Positions 15,639-25,235 of a stretch of DNA of 64,000 bases are shown piece after piece (the first letter of the stretch is position 1; the number at the start of each line of letters is the position of its first letter). The notes beneath the pieces were generated by a model. The model saw nothing but the letters and a program-made list of their open reading frames with translations. It was not told the DNA's origin and made no database searches. The translations under genes were made by a program, and so were the position numbers. Location of the stretch: the NCBI RefSeq assembly GCF_013283785.1, contig NZ_JABCPZ010000006.1, positions 49,406 through 113,405 on the forward strand, written 5' to 3'. The DNA is from Nonomuraea antri. GTDB lineage: Bacteria; Actinomycetota; Actinomycetes; Streptosporangiales; Streptosporangiaceae.

Positions 15639-16529
15639 TCAGATGAGTGTGTCGGTGGCGGCCTGGACGAAGGCCCTGATGCGTGTGGTGACGGTGCTGG
15701 TGCGCCAGATCGGGCCCCACTCCAGCGTCGGCCCGTCGTGGATGGGGACGTACACGACGTCGGGCCGCGCGTAGTAACGCGCGCTCAGCGACCCGCACGG
15801 GAAGATGCCCTGGCCCGCGCCGACCAGCGTGAGCACCTCCTGGAAGGTGGCGGCCACCGGTCCGGCGGGAACCGTCCTGCCGCCGGGCGTCACATGCAGG
15901 TGACGGGCGGCGCGCATGTACTCCGGGATGGACGCGGGAACCTGGACGACCTTGTCGCGCGCCAGATCCTCGACCGACACCGAGTCGCGCCGGGCGAACG
16001 GATGCCGTGCCGACACCGCGAGCGCCGCCGGTTCGGAGATCAGGGCGGGTCCTTGGGTGAACTCCTCCTCCAGCACGGGGAAGCAGGTCAGCATCACGTC
16101 GACCTGCCCGTCGCGCAAAGGGTCGAGGACAGCCCCGATCTGCACCTCCTGCACGTCGACCGCGCAGTCCGGATGGCGTTCGCGAAACAGCTCGGCCGCC
16201 TTGAGCGCCAGCTGCCCGGTGGCGGCGGTCAGGAAGCCGACGCTCAGGGAGCCGGTGACGCCGCGAGCCGCCTCGACCACCGTGGTGAAGGTGGACCTGA
16301 TCTGGGCGTAGGCCGGGGCGAGCCCGTCACGTAGCTGCGCGCCGATCGGCGTCAGCCGTACCTGCCGAGTGGTCCGCTCGAACAGGGGAACGCCGACGCG
16401 GCGCTCCAGCTTCTGGATGGTCTGGCTGACGTGGGCGCGGGAGACGAGGAGCCGGTCGGCGGTGCGGCCGAAATGCAGTTCCTGGGCGAGCGTCAGGAAC
16501 GTCTCGATCTCGCTCCGCTCCAGGACCAC
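15639..16529 (-). CDS. LysR-family transcriptional regulator
   Basis: About 296 residues from the GTG at 16529, which places the helix-turn-helix (FLTLAQELHFGRTADRLLVS, then HVSQTIQKLERRVGVPLFER) at the usual distance from the N-terminus; a GGGAGG lies just upstream. A TTG at 16562 would add 11 residues. The C-terminal effector domain is typical. It is divergent from an SDR dehydrogenase gene, its likely target. Confidence 0.9.
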   Translation of the reverse strand: MVLERSEIETFLTLAQELHFGRTADRLLVSRAHVSQTIQKLERRVGVPLFERTTRQVRLTPIGAQLRDGLAPAYAQIRSTFTTVVEAARGVTGSLSVGFLTAATGQLALKAAELFRERHPDCAVDVQEVQIGAVLDPLRDGQVDVMLTCFPVLEEEFTQGPALISEPAALAVSARHPFARRDSVSVEDLARDKVVQVPASIPEYMRAARHLHVTPGGRTVPAGPVAATFQEVLTLVGAGQGIFPCGSLSARYYARPDVVYVPIHDGPTLEWGPIWRTSTVTTRIRAFVQAATDTLI

Positions 16530-16655
16530 CGCGCCTCCCGATTGTTCACTCCGACTGATCAATTATTCCTAAATGGACGGTTTTTCGCGAATGGGCGAAA
16601 CGCGAGAGTTCAGGGGCACACGCAACACCCTTCACTCATCAGGAGTACGAGACAC

Positions 16656-17408
16656 ATGACTCTCACCGCCCGCGTCGCCGTCATCACGGGAGCCTCCAGC
16701 GGTATCGGAGCGGCGACTGCCCGGCTGCTCGCGGCCAGGGGCACGAAGGTGGCCCTCGTGGCCCGCCGCCGCGACCGGCTCGACGACCTCGCCCAGGAGA
16801 TCAAGACGACCGGCGGCGACGCCCTGGCCGTCGCCGCCGACACCACCGACAGTGCGTCGCTGGCCGAGGCGGCCGGGCGGATCCACGCCACGTTCGGTGC
16901 CGTCGACCTCGTGGTGAACAACGCCGGCGTCATGCTGCCCTCCGCCGTTCATGCGCGCAAGACCGCCGACTGGCAGCGCGAGGTCGACGTGAACGTGCGC
17001 GGCGTGCTCAACGTCATCGACGCCTTCCTGCCCGACCTGCTGGCCGCCGCGGCGCACGGACGCCCCGCGGACCTGGTCAACATGTCCTCGATGGTGTCGC
17101 ACGTCGTCTTTCCGTACATGGCCGTCTACAACGCCACGAAGGCGGCGGTCAGCCACCTGTCCAGGACCATGCGCGCCGAACTCGGACCCCAGGGTGTGCG
17201 GGTGAGCATCGTCGAGCCCGCCATGACGAGCACCGAGCTGCAGGGCCACGTCACCGACGAGGGCGTCAACGCCTGGGTCGCCCAGGCCCGCGAGTCGTTC
17301 GAGTGGCTCTCGCCCGACGACGTGGCCGAGGTGGTCGCCTTCACGGCCTTGCGCCCCGCCCACGTCACCCTCTCCCAGACCGTCGTCTACCCCACCCGGC
17401 AGGCCTGA
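16656..17408 (+). CDS. Short-chain dehydrogenase/reductase (SDR)
   Basis: Classical SDR oxidoreductase, 250 residues. The start at 16656 is supported by AGGAG ten bases upstream. Cofactor motif TGASSGIG (11-18), NNAG (88-91), catalytic Ser near 145 and Y158-xxx-K162 (YNATK) are all present. An Arg-rich stretch after the second strand (VARRRDR) suggests NADP(H) preference. The substrate is unknown. It is divergent from a LysR gene and followed directly by an aldo-keto reductase relic. Confidence 0.92.
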   Translation: MTLTARVAVITGASSGIGAATARLLAARGTKVALVARRRDRLDDLAQEIKTTGGDALAVAADTTDSASLAEAAGRIHATFGAVDLVVNNAGVMLPSAVHARKTADWQREVDVNVRGVLNVIDAFLPDLLAAAAHGRPADLVNMSSMVSHVVFPYMAVYNATKAAVSHLSRTMRAELGPQGVRVSIVEPAMTSTELQGHVTDEGVNAWVAQARESFEWLSPDDVAEVVAFTALRPAHVTLSQTVVYPTRQA

Positions 17409-17411
17409 CGT

Positions 17412-17696
17412 GATCGAACTCGGCACGCGCTCGCGCGCGGCGTCAACTGGATCGACACCGCCGCCGTCTACGGGTACGGCCACGCCGAAAACCCCAGCTT
17501 CACCACGGGGCTGGCCGAACGGCTCGCCGTCGTGGACGCGCTGCGGCCGATCGCCCGCCGCGATCCTCCCCGGCGAACGCCCGGCCCGGCCGGTGCCGAC
17601 GGGCTGAGGCCCGAAGCGGGCACTGACCTTCCTCCGTCAGCGGAAGGTCCGGCTGACGACGGGCAACGCGCTGTCCACGCCCGCCGTCCGGGGTGA
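17412..17696 (+). pseudogene. Aldo-keto reductase relic with large internal deletion
   Basis: In one frame the catalytic-Tyr motif of aldo-keto reductases (ARGVNWIDTAAVYGYGHAE, about 17433-17489) is joined directly to a piece normally near the C-terminus (NPSFTTGLAERLAVVDALRP). Roughly 150 residues that should lie between are missing and the tail is unrelated. The enzyme cannot be functional. Confidence 0.7.
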
Positions 17697-17746
17697 CGTG
17701 GATCAGCCAGGTGATGCCGCACCAAGGCCGCGGCCATCATGGCTGG

Positions 17747-18340
17747 TCAGGCTTTCGACCGGCCGAGGATCAGATCGGCTGTGGCGGCCAGCCGGTCGGT
17801 GCGCTCGCCCGGCAGGGCGCCGGGGCCTGAGACGTATCCGGTGTACGCCTCGAAGTGTGCGGTGCCGCACAGGATGAGGGCGAGCGTGTACGGCTCGGCG
17901 CCGCGCGGGAGCTCGCCGGCCTTCTGGCACTCGGCCAGATAGCGGGCCATCTGGTCGAGAGCCAGGTGGGGGCCGGTGCCGTGCTGGCGGTTGGTCTCCT
18001 GGTAGGCGGCGAACAGCTCCTGGTCGGCGGCGGCCCCGGCCACCAGCGGCAGCGACGCCGTGTAGAAGGCGATCCCGCGCTCCAGCAGATCGACGAGCAC
18101 GGTGCGCATCGGCCGTTGCCCGGGCGGGGTGGCGGCCTGCTGCCAGGCCCGCAGCTCCGGCAGTTCCTGCGACAGCAGCGCGATCAGCAGGCCGATCTTG
18201 CCGCCGAAGTTCTTGGTGATGCTGCCTTCGGCGGCGTCCGCGGCCTGAGCGATCTCGCGCGTGGTGAGCCTGGCCAGGCCGCGTTCGCGCAGCAGCCGGG
18301 CGGCGGCGTCGAGGATGCGCCGGCGTGCGGGTGGAGCCAT
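17747..18340 (-). CDS. TetR-family transcriptional regulator
   Basis: Repressor-type protein, 197 residues from the ATG at 18340 (GGGGAG eight bases upstream). The N-terminal helix-turn-helix is RRRILDAAARLLRERGLARL followed by TTREIAQAADAAEGSITKNF. The C-terminal ligand domain is helical with no recognisable subtype. It is divergent from a small membrane protein, with two similar palindromes between them, so it probably represses itself and that gene. Confidence 0.9.
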   Translation of the reverse strand: MAPPARRRILDAAARLLRERGLARLTTREIAQAADAAEGSITKNFGGKIGLLIALLSQELPELRAWQQAATPPGQRPMRTVLVDLLERGIAFYTASLPLVAGAAADQELFAAYQETNRQHGTGPHLALDQMARYLAECQKAGELPRGAEPYTLALILCGTAHFEAYTGYVSGPGALPGERTDRLAATADLILGRSKA

Positions 18341-18364
18341 CGGTGATCTCCCCGGATTGACAAG

Positions 18365-18419
18365 TGAGGTGAGCGCGCACCACAGTACCAAGCGAAAAAT
18401 GAGGTGCGTGCGCACCTCA
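18365..18419. promoter_or_regulatory. Paired operator palindromes, TetR/membrane protein
   Basis: TGAGGTGC N4 GCACCTCA is perfect at 18400-18419. A second copy at 18365-18384 matches it at 17 of 20 positions, 35 bp away. Both lie between the divergent starts. Regulator binding is inferred from position and symmetry. Confidence 0.65.
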
Positions 18420-18436
18420 CTACCGCTGGAGGACTT

Positions 18437-19033
18437 GTGAGCGCTGCCCCCATCGCGGGCCGTCCCGCGCAGCCGCCGCCGCGTGTGCTCGGGTACTCGC
18501 TGATCCTGGGCCTGGTCTTCGCCGCGGCCTGGCTCGGCTTCACCGCGGTCAGGGCCCGAGACGGGCGCATGCCGATCACCGACTGGCTGGATCCGATGCT
18601 CGCCGGCTCAACCCTGCTGGTCACGCTCGGGGCCATGGCGGCCCTGATCGCGCTGTGGCCGCAGGTGCCCGCGACCCGGCTGCGCACCGTCGCCGTCGTC
18701 CTGCTGATCACTGCCGAGTGGGTCTACCTGGCCGGGGAGATCCTGTCCAACACCCTCACCGTCGGTGAGCCGCCGTCTGACGTCGGCAGCCTGCTGGAGA
18801 TCTCCGCCGGAGCCGTCGCCGGGGTGGCCCTGATCGCGGCCGCCGTCGCGCTGTCGGGACCGGCCTGGCGCCAGAACCGTCCGGCGACCGCGGCCGTCAC
18901 CCTCGCCGCCGTGCTCCTCGCCTTAGGCATGACCTGGTGGTTCACCCACCCGATCGACCAAAGCGCCCCGGGGACGCCGGCCTGCGTCCCCGGAAACGCC
19001 CTCTACAACGCCTTCCATCGGGCGAGTTGCTGA
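18437..19033 (+). CDS. Hypothetical membrane protein (198 aa)
   Basis: Predicted four-helix membrane protein with no family I recognise. The GTG at 18437 has GGAGG close upstream; an earlier in-frame ATG lies inside the operator and is unlikely. Hydrophobic segments are VLGYSLILGLVFAAAWLGF, a second near 50-70, a third around VVLLITAEWVYLA and a last near 150-170. It is probably controlled by the divergent TetR protein. A role in efflux or stress is possible but unsupported. Confidence 0.75.
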   Translation: MSAAPIAGRPAQPPPRVLGYSLILGLVFAAAWLGFTAVRARDGRMPITDWLDPMLAGSTLLVTLGAMAALIALWPQVPATRLRTVAVVLLITAEWVYLAGEILSNTLTVGEPPSDVGSLLEISAGAVAGVALIAAAVALSGPAWRQNRPATAAVTLAAVLLALGMTWWFTHPIDQSAPGTPACVPGNALYNAFHRASC

Positions 19034-19720
19034 TCACCCGATGAGTGCGGGCTTATTCCGGCAACTCCTTCGAGGAGGCGGCATGACGACGACCACCACG
19101 TGATCACTCGGAGTCTCTGAAGACATGGGGGAGCCCCTGAGGCTGGATGCTCACCTTCAAACGACCTGATGAGCCGGATCGCGGGTCGCCGCAAGGGGAA
19201 ATGCGAGCGCTGTCGTCCTCGTCCGCCGATGAGCGATGACGATGAGTTCTCCCACAGCAATGACTCCTTTGAGCCAGATCCTGAGCATTGCGCAACTCTT
19301 AGTCAGCAAACGGGGCTAAAGGCGAACCAGGCTGCACCGCACTCGTCATGTGCTGAGACTCCTTCGTCTTCACTCGCCGAGTGATCTTGACAGATGCGGC
19401 GGTGGCGCGCCTGCTCGACTGGATTGCCTCCCCTGCGGTCCGGGCAGTGCACTGAAAAGAAATATGAATTTCCCGAAAGCCGCATTTAAGATCGCCATTG
19501 GAGTGGTAGCACGCTGCACTTGCATAAACGTCATGCATCAGGCGTGAAACGACACCGGCCCCGTACCTCACGTCGTGAGAGTCGTCAAGACCTTGTGTCG
19601 ATTCCGAGAATCAACGAAGGTGTTGACCGATTCAACGTGACTATGCAAAGCCATGGACGGGATTCCTGGCGAGGTCGCCCGTCCGTGGCGCACCTTCGAT
19701 GCAGCCGGGAGTCTAGTCGT
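19034..19720. other. Gene-poor stretch of lower GC
   Basis: About 690 bp with lower GC than the flanks and only short unsupported frames. I recognise no gene, RNA or repeat. It marks the change from chromosome-like to accessory sequence. Confidence 0.45.
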
Positions 19721-20615
19721 GTGCCCGCACGAAAGGTATTACACGTGGCATTGAGCGGTGTCATAGCCGTGGCCATGATGTTCGCCGGTACCACGTCCTC
19801 CGACGCCTCGCCGAGGCTACCCCGTCGCGGAGACCGGTGACCGCGAAGCTGCGCGAGATCGACGGCTCTGGCCCGAGAGCCGAGCTGGCTACCGGGCCGA
19901 GAGAGGACGAGACGTCCCTCCGCCTCGTAGGCCACCCCGCCGGCCTTTCCGGCTCCTCGCCCTTGCGGATCCTGAATCCGGCTCAATACTGCAACAGCAA
20001 CGAGGCCTATTTCTTCGCCATGTCCGACCTTCCGATCAAGCGGGAGATGGTCACGGTACGCGCGCACGCGACAGGTCCTAAAACCGAGGCCGCCTACGCC
20101 TGGGGAATCACCAACTCCACCCAAGTGGAGGCTGCAGCCAACATCGGTGCGGGCGGTGGTCTTGCCAAGGCCGGATTCACCTATGTCCAGAATAACTCCA
20201 CAGGAATTGATTTCAAAATCGGCCATTACCGGCCAGTGCACTTCCAAGCCCAGTTCGAATTCCGTACCTGGGACCTATGGTGTGAGGACTACATCACTCT
20301 GAAGCAGCGGCTTTCCAGGAAGTTCGAGTGGCGACTCTACCGCTTCACCGGGGGCAACGACATCATTCCACGCGGCGGCAACCAGGGCGTTTGTCATGAC
20401 CCTGATTATGTCGTTCCCATATCATCACGGTGTGGGTCGCCCGGGAGAGCACCTGGACCCGGTACGGCGGTGTCGACTTCGGTAGGGTGAAACTCGACTC
20501 CAGGACGACGAACGGAGCGAGCTGGAAGCTCACCGTAACTCCCGTCAAACCGGCCGAGATCTGCGGGCTGGAAGACGTTCCTGTGGATGCGTCCTATGTC
20601 ATGGAGAAGTACTAA
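19721..20615 (+). pseudogene. Secreted protein gene with two frameshifts
   Basis: A GTG at 19721 (GGGAG upstream) begins a good signal peptide (VPARKVLHVALSGVIAVAMM, then FAGTTSSDAS). That frame stops at 19840, while the mature protein continues in another frame from about 19805. A second shift near 20419 (two extra bases in the run after GTTCCC) moves the reading to the frame ending at 20615. Joined, the product is a Trp/Tyr-rich, beta-like secreted protein of about 295 residues with several Cys. No family recognised. The downstream lipoprotein starts at the next base, implying a former operon. Confidence 0.6.
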
Positions 20616-21275
20616 GTGCAGATGATCGTTCGCCGGCCCGGGCCGCGCTCCACTGCGCGGCCCGGCGGCCTGCTCGCGTGCCTGCTGCTGTACTTCGCGC
20701 TTCCGGCCTGCTCCACCGAGCCCGGCATCGGCGCGGCGACCGCCTCGGCGTCTCATGACGACGGCCGGGTGGACGCTTCCAGACGGGTCGGGTCAGGGCC
20801 GCTCAAATCCGTGCACCCCACCGGTTACGCACTCCGCTTCGACCGCGGCGCCGTCTTCACCGACGGCTGGGTGCTGCTCTACAACTTCGGCGACGCCCCG
20901 ATCACGCTCACCCGCGTCACCGCCGTCCTGCAGGGGGACGGGTTGCAGCAGGTCGGCGCCCGCGTCGCGGGGTACGGTCGCAGGTACGCCATGCGCCAGG
21001 CCGTGAACGGCTTCCCGCCGAGCCTGACCGAACTCGGCCCGCTCGCGCAGGCCGAAGGATACGTCCTGCCCGCCGAGCAGGGACGGCCGCGCAAGAAGGG
21101 CCATCAGGTTCTCATCGGTCTGCGGGTGATCCAGTCCACCGGACGGTCCGCGCGCACGCAGGTGGAGGTCGCGTACACCTACAAGGGACGCGCCTACCTC
21201 GACCGGTGGACGAACACGATCGCGGTGTGCAGCCCGAAACGCGGGCCCGACTGTCCGCAGGAGTACGGCGAATAG
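20616..21275 (+). CDS. Putative lipoprotein (219 aa)
   Basis: Exported lipoprotein of unknown role. The GTG at 20616 follows the previous stop without a gap and has GGAG nine bases upstream; the ATG at 20622 is an alternative. A hydrophobic segment ends in the lipobox ALPAC (Cys near residue 31), followed by a disordered Ser/Ala linker. The mature domain has beta-like stretches (GWVLLYNFGDAPITLTRVTA and TQVEVAYTYKGRAYLDRW), reminiscent of small Ig-like folds. It is probably translationally coupled to the frameshifted secreted gene upstream. Confidence 0.75.
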   Translation: MQMIVRRPGPRSTARPGGLLACLLLYFALPACSTEPGIGAATASASHDDGRVDASRRVGSGPLKSVHPTGYALRFDRGAVFTDGWVLLYNFGDAPITLTRVTAVLQGDGLQQVGARVAGYGRRYAMRQAVNGFPPSLTELGPLAQAEGYVLPAEQGRPRKKGHQVLIGLRVIQSTGRSARTQVEVAYTYKGRAYLDRWTNTIAVCSPKRGPDCPQEYGE

Positions 21276-21433
21276 GACCGAACTCCTGCGCGCAGTCTCA
21301 AGCGGCCAGAGGTTGGACGGGTTGAGCGGGCGGCAACGGTATCCGCGACCGTTCGTCAGGTCCTTGGACTCCGCGCCTGCCGACAACGCCTCCGGCCAGA
21401 CCGTGGCCTTGCCGGGGGCACCGGACGGCAGAA

Positions 21434-21640
21434 GTGCCTTTACTGCCGGCGGAGCAGGAAGGCTTCGACTCGGCACCCCAGCGGGCATCACCACGGGGGG
21501 TCGACTTCCTGTGCTCGCCAGCCGCCGCTCTGCCGGCCGGTGATTTCATCGAGACCCTCATCGTGAACGGGCAGCGTCAGCACATCCTGGCCGTCATCGA
21601 GCAGACCGAGCAGGCGCATGCGCAGTGCTCCGCCGGAAAG
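21434..21640 (+). pseudogene. Fragment of an integrase-core (rve) transposase
   Basis: The frame contains FLCSPAAALPAGDFIETLIV followed by NGQRQHILAVIEQTE. This matches the start of the DDE core in actinobacterial integrase-core transposases (pattern FLRSQADALLA.DF.ET..L.G...YVLAVIEH). Only about 60 residues remain before similarity stops. It is a relic of an insertion element. Confidence 0.55.
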
Positions 21641-21723
21641 GTCGCGTGGTGTCTGTTTGTCCCAGACGTGACCCAACTCTTGATTATTTGATCAAGGAGT
21701 GGGTGAACCGCAGATCGGGGTGG

Positions 21724-21764
21724 TAGGGGCGCCCGAGGCTCGCACCCGGAGCCTGCGGATTAAA
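21724..21764 (-). repeat. Degraded tRNA-Lys 3'-half copy (att remnant)
   Basis: Aligns to the 40-bp 3' half of tRNA-Lys at 57559-57598 with four mismatches and one inserted G, in the same orientation. It keeps CGGATTAAA of the anticodon loop side. Read as the oldest, left-most attachment-site scar of the island; divergence makes this less certain than the other copies. Confidence 0.6.
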
Positions 21765-22141
21765 GACATCCCTTGGCCATTCTTCGGGAAGGGGGCTATG
21801 CGGTCCCCAGCGGACCTGTGATGCGCTTAGAACGAGCGAATCCCGAGAGATGGGCCCCCAAGAACAGCTCGTACATCCTTGCTGCGGGGATTCCCCTCGA
21901 TCCTTGGTCGCAGCATTACCGTGTCGTGCATGGAGTCGCATCCTGCCATCCAGGGTGTCGGCTATGCTGCACCGTAGCGCACGGAGGCGCGCTTGCGATG
22001 AGTGGACTCGCCCGGAACGAGTCCCAGAGTCATCCACAGGGTGTGATGCCCGGCCTCCACGCGAAACGGTGTCGAATCAGTTCGGCTTCAGTCACGGAAG
22101 AATCGCAGTCCGGGATGCGAACTTCCATATGGAGACTGTAA

Positions 22142-22976
22142 ATGCCGTACGTGAGAGACAAGAGTAATTACGCGGAATGCGCTCGCCTTCTTCGCGGCCC
22201 AGTTAGCTTGGAGCGAGCCGCGAGAGTCAACGGTCGTCGGATCATCGACACTTCGGGCCCCGGCCAGCAAGAGTTTCAGGCACTACTCCTATGGGCCCTT
22301 TTGAGCCCCAATAGATCGATTCGATGGGATTCGCGAATCGGCAGGTCCTTCAGAGAGGTCTTCTTTTATTTCAGTTGGGCGTCCCCTCAGCCAACTCGCA
22401 TGGCGATCGGTTGGACCGTTGCGGCACGGATAGCCGCATACCTTCTTCCAGATCCCTGGACTCCGATTCACGGAAACGAGCGCACGCAGCATTCGACTTA
22501 CCCACATCCCTACGGGCGGCATCATCGACCTGGCGGAGCAGAATCGTCAGACAGCGAGATTCATGGAAGAACATCTGCTGAGCGAGGTGAGTCGTTCTCA
22601 CAGGCCGGCATCCGACGATGTCACCTGGACGGCGTCCCGACTGACCGAAGTCGAAGGGGCTGCCCTGCGTGACTGGTCTCTTCCTCACCACGCATCGCTC
22701 CTATCCGCCATTATGGCTCGCATAAGTCTCCGTTGGAGACATTGGGATAATGGTGCAGAGCTGGACGTTGATCCAATATCCCTTCGTCCCCGACTCTCAT
22801 GGCGGGCAGGACCAAGCTCGGTGACTTTTGTAGAACTCCTCAGGGACTCTCCCATCCGCGTTGCCGGTCTTCATGCTTCACGAATCGACACAAATATGCG
22901 CATAATTTGGCTCGGAGATTCGGCTCTAGAGCTTCGCGGACCAAGTCGAGACTCCAAGGACCCTTACGAGGATTGA
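22142..22976 (+). pseudogene. Hypothetical gene, probably frameshifted
   Basis: The ATG at 22142 has GGAG six bases upstream. The first 110 or so residues read well (MPYVRDKSNYAECARLLRGP). Near 22480-22500 the plausible protein moves to another frame, giving THIPTGGIIDLAEQNRQTAR and ending at 22976. Codon use is far less GC-rich at third positions than in neighbouring genes, suggesting transfer. No domain recognised; it could instead be two short genes. Confidence 0.4.
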
Positions 22977-23339
22977 AGGATTCCGAGAACCGGATATCTC
23001 GGGTTTGTAAGGCTCGGGTGAGAGGGGCGCCCCGCCGCCATCCAGCGCGACAGCGATCGCTGCGGTGGCTCGGCGGGCGGGCGCTGGATCGCTCGATGAC
23101 GTAAACGGTTGTCGGAAATGATCGATTCTCAATGGAAGATCTTCCCCTTGCGCCGTTGTGCGCCGAGCGCTTCGTGGATCCGGTCGGCGACAGTGCTGCC
23201 ATGGTCGGTCTGCCACTCCAGCCGGGTGCAGCCATGGCTTGCAGCGTTTCCATAAGCTGGCGGGCCATGCTCTGTCGGCGTGCCGCAGGGCGGACGACGC
23301 GCTCCTTGAGGGAGATCGAATGACGACCCGCGGTCGGCA
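22977..23339. other. Degenerate transposon-like DNA
   Basis: No intact gene. Frames on the minus strand continue weak IS3-like stretches but cannot be joined. Treated as IS debris next to the fragment at 23340. Confidence 0.35.
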
Positions 23340-23630
23340 TCACGTAATGAAGACTCCGCCGCGCACGCGCATCAGCCGGGCGACCATGCAGCGCCACCCG
23401 CACACCCTGCCGGTTGAGCGCCTCCACATCTTGCGTGAGCCATACACCTCGAAGTTGTCGTGCCACAGCCGCGAGATCTCGGCCTTCAGTTGCTCATCGC
23501 GCCGTTGCCGGGCTGATGGTGGCCGGTTCTCGCCGGCATGGAAGGTCGACGGCGCCACCTGCAGGACCTGGCAGATCGGCTGGATGCCGAAGCGGTCGTG
23601 ATGGGCATCGATGAAGGTAGCACCGACCGC
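23340..23630 (-). pseudogene. IS3-family OrfB transposase fragment
   Basis: The minus-strand product contains FIDAHHDRFGIQPICQVLQV, APSTFHAGENRPPSARQRRD and ISRLWHDNFEVYGSRKMW, the N-terminal part of IS3-family OrfB. Just after this, LNRQGVRVA lies in a neighbouring frame before the original frame resumes (CMVARLMRVRG), so two indels are present. The DDE catalytic core is missing. Confidence 0.75.
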
Positions 23631-23635
23631 GTCGG

Positions 23636-23710
23636 GATGATCAACGTCTCGTCCGCCTGGCCAAGTCCGCCCGGGTCTTTGACGTCCCGGTCGTGCTGTC
23701 AACCATGGCC
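23636..23710 (+). pseudogene. Isochorismatase-like fragment
   Basis: About 25 residues (DDQRLVRLAKSARVFDVPVV, then LST) match the start of YcaC/isochorismatase-type hydrolases, where an Asp and the FDVPVV strand are conserved. Nothing else of the gene remains. It abuts the IS3 fragment, suggesting the element cut it. Confidence 0.5.
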
Positions 23711-24035
23711 TGCATCAACGTGACAGTGGCGGCAGGTGGCTGCGGCACGGCCGCTGTACTCAGGAATGCTCATTGCGGCTGACCGACTTCTGGCCGGATA
23801 GGGCGCCCCTCGAATGGGGTCGGGGGTCCGATGAGGCTGAAGGCGGCTGCTCGTCCAGGATGAGATGGTGGCCGTTTCCAGGGTGAAGGCCGCCGATCGT
23901 ACCTGTGCCATAGGTGTTGCGTACGACATCGCTTCATTTCGTGTCGGGTGGAACAGGTTGCCGCGTATGCGACGGCGTTGAGGGTCATCTGGGGTTCGCC
24001 TGGACCTGCAGGCAAGTAAAGGGGTCGCGGTCTGC
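23711..24035. other. Intergenic region, nothing recognised
   Basis: About 325 bp downstream of the phosphatase gene (minus strand). No supported frame or hairpin stands out. Confidence 0.4.
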
Positions 24036-25235
24036 TCATACGTCAGCCCCGGCATGCGTATGGCGCCCCTCGCGGGAAGGACCATGCCAGTCCAGGCACA
24101 ACACTGTGGCGTCGTCCTGGAGCTGGCCTTGGCCGGCGTCGGTGACCGTCGCGGTCAACGTTCGCACGACCTCCCGGGGATGCTGGACGATGGTGTCGCG
24201 GATGATGGCAGGCAAATCGAGCTTCGCAGCCTGGCGTTCGCGCATGCCGTCCGTGTAGAGCACGAGGCGGTCGCCGGGGCGCAGATCGAATTCCTGCACC
24301 CGGTAGTCGACGGAGAACGGGAAGCCGAAAGGCGGATCGACGTGCAGGGTCAGTTCCTCCACCTGGCCGTCGCGCAGCCGCAGCGGCCACGGGTGGCCGG
24401 CGTTGACCAGTTGCGCGCGGTTGCCGTGCAGGGAGATGCGCAGCAGCTGGCCGGTGGCCAGGGCGCCCTTGCTGTGCTCCACAAGGGCCTGATGGGTTCG
24501 CTGTGCCTGTTCGGTCAGGTCGCAGCCGGTGCGGCGGGCGCCGCGGGAGGCATTGACCAGCAAGGTGGCCAGCAGGGCGGAGTCGAGGTCGTGGCCCATC
24601 GCATCGGTGACGGACAGGTGCAGGGTGTCGTGGTCGAGGGTGTAGTCGTAGGTGTCACCGCCAATGCTGTCGGCCGGTACCAGGGCCGCGGCCAGGACGA
24701 ACTGGGCGGCCTCGCAGCAAGAGGATGACGGCAGGAGCTGATGCTGGATCTCGGCGGCCAGGCTCACCGGCGTGGTGCGCTGGGCCCAGTGGTAGAGATC
24801 GGTGAAGCGGCGGTCGGTCACGACGATGTACGCCAGCGCATGCGCGGCCTGGGCCACTCGTTCCAGCATCTCCTCATTGACCTTGGGCAGGGTCAGCTCC
24901 AGCAGGCCGATGGCATCGCCCCGGTTGGTAACGGGGGCGATCACCCGCTGCCCTTGTCCGTCGTTCGGGGCCTGGGTCAGCTGCTGGGTACGCAACACCT
25001 GTTCGTAGACGCTGCCGGCCAGGGGAATCTGCTCGGCGTTCCGGTCCTGCAGACTGGCGCTGTGGTCGGCCATCCGTACCACCTGCTGGCTGACGAGGTC
25101 GAGGAACAGGAAGGACACCGCGGTCGCGTCGAACCGTTCCCGCAGGTTGGCGGCGACCACGTCGATGGACTCTCCCGGCGCGGCGTCCTCCGCCGCCCTC
25201 AGGATCTCCTCGAGCCCGAACCGGTCCTGTGCCAT
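24036..25235 (-). CDS. PP2C-type SpoIIE phosphatase with GAF-like sensor
   Basis: Serine/threonine phosphatase of the SpoIIE/RsbU type, 399 residues, acting on anti-sigma-antagonist pathways in the cytoplasm. The start at 25235 has GAGGAGG upstream. Residues about 15-165 look like a GAF sensor (AAVSFLFLDLV-type strand, then IGLLELTLP). The catalytic part (about 185-390) keeps metal-binding Asp residues in SIGGDTYDY, TDAMGHDLDSALLA, YTDGMRER and LQDDATVLCL. Together with the GAF-ANTAR genes downstream it suggests a local stress-sensing group. The partner anti-sigma factor is not adjacent. Confidence 0.9.
   Translation of the reverse strand: MAQDRFGLEEILRAAEDAAPGESIDVVAANLRERFDATAVSFLFLDLVSQQVVRMADHSASLQDRNAEQIPLAGSVYEQVLRTQQLTQAPNDGQGQRVIAPVTNRGDAIGLLELTLPKVNEEMLERVAQAAHALAYIVVTDRRFTDLYHWAQRTTPVSLAAEIQHQLLPSSSCCEAAQFVLAAALVPADSIGGDTYDYTLDHDTLHLSVTDAMGHDLDSALLATLLVNASRGARRTGCDLTEQAQRTHQALVEHSKGALATGQLLRISLHGNRAQLVNAGHPWPLRLRDGQVEELTLHVDPPFGFPFSVDYRVQEFDLRPGDRLVLYTDGMRERQAAKLDLPAIIRDTIVQHPREVVRTLTATVTDAGQGQLQDDATVLCLDWHGPSREGRHTHAGADV

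Larger units (their letters stand above)
21276..22141. other. Gene-poor stretch with a transposase fragment and att remnant
   Basis: No intact gene seen. It contains the integrase-core relic and the degraded tRNA-Lys copy listed separately. Short frames elsewhere lack any support. Confidence 0.5.
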
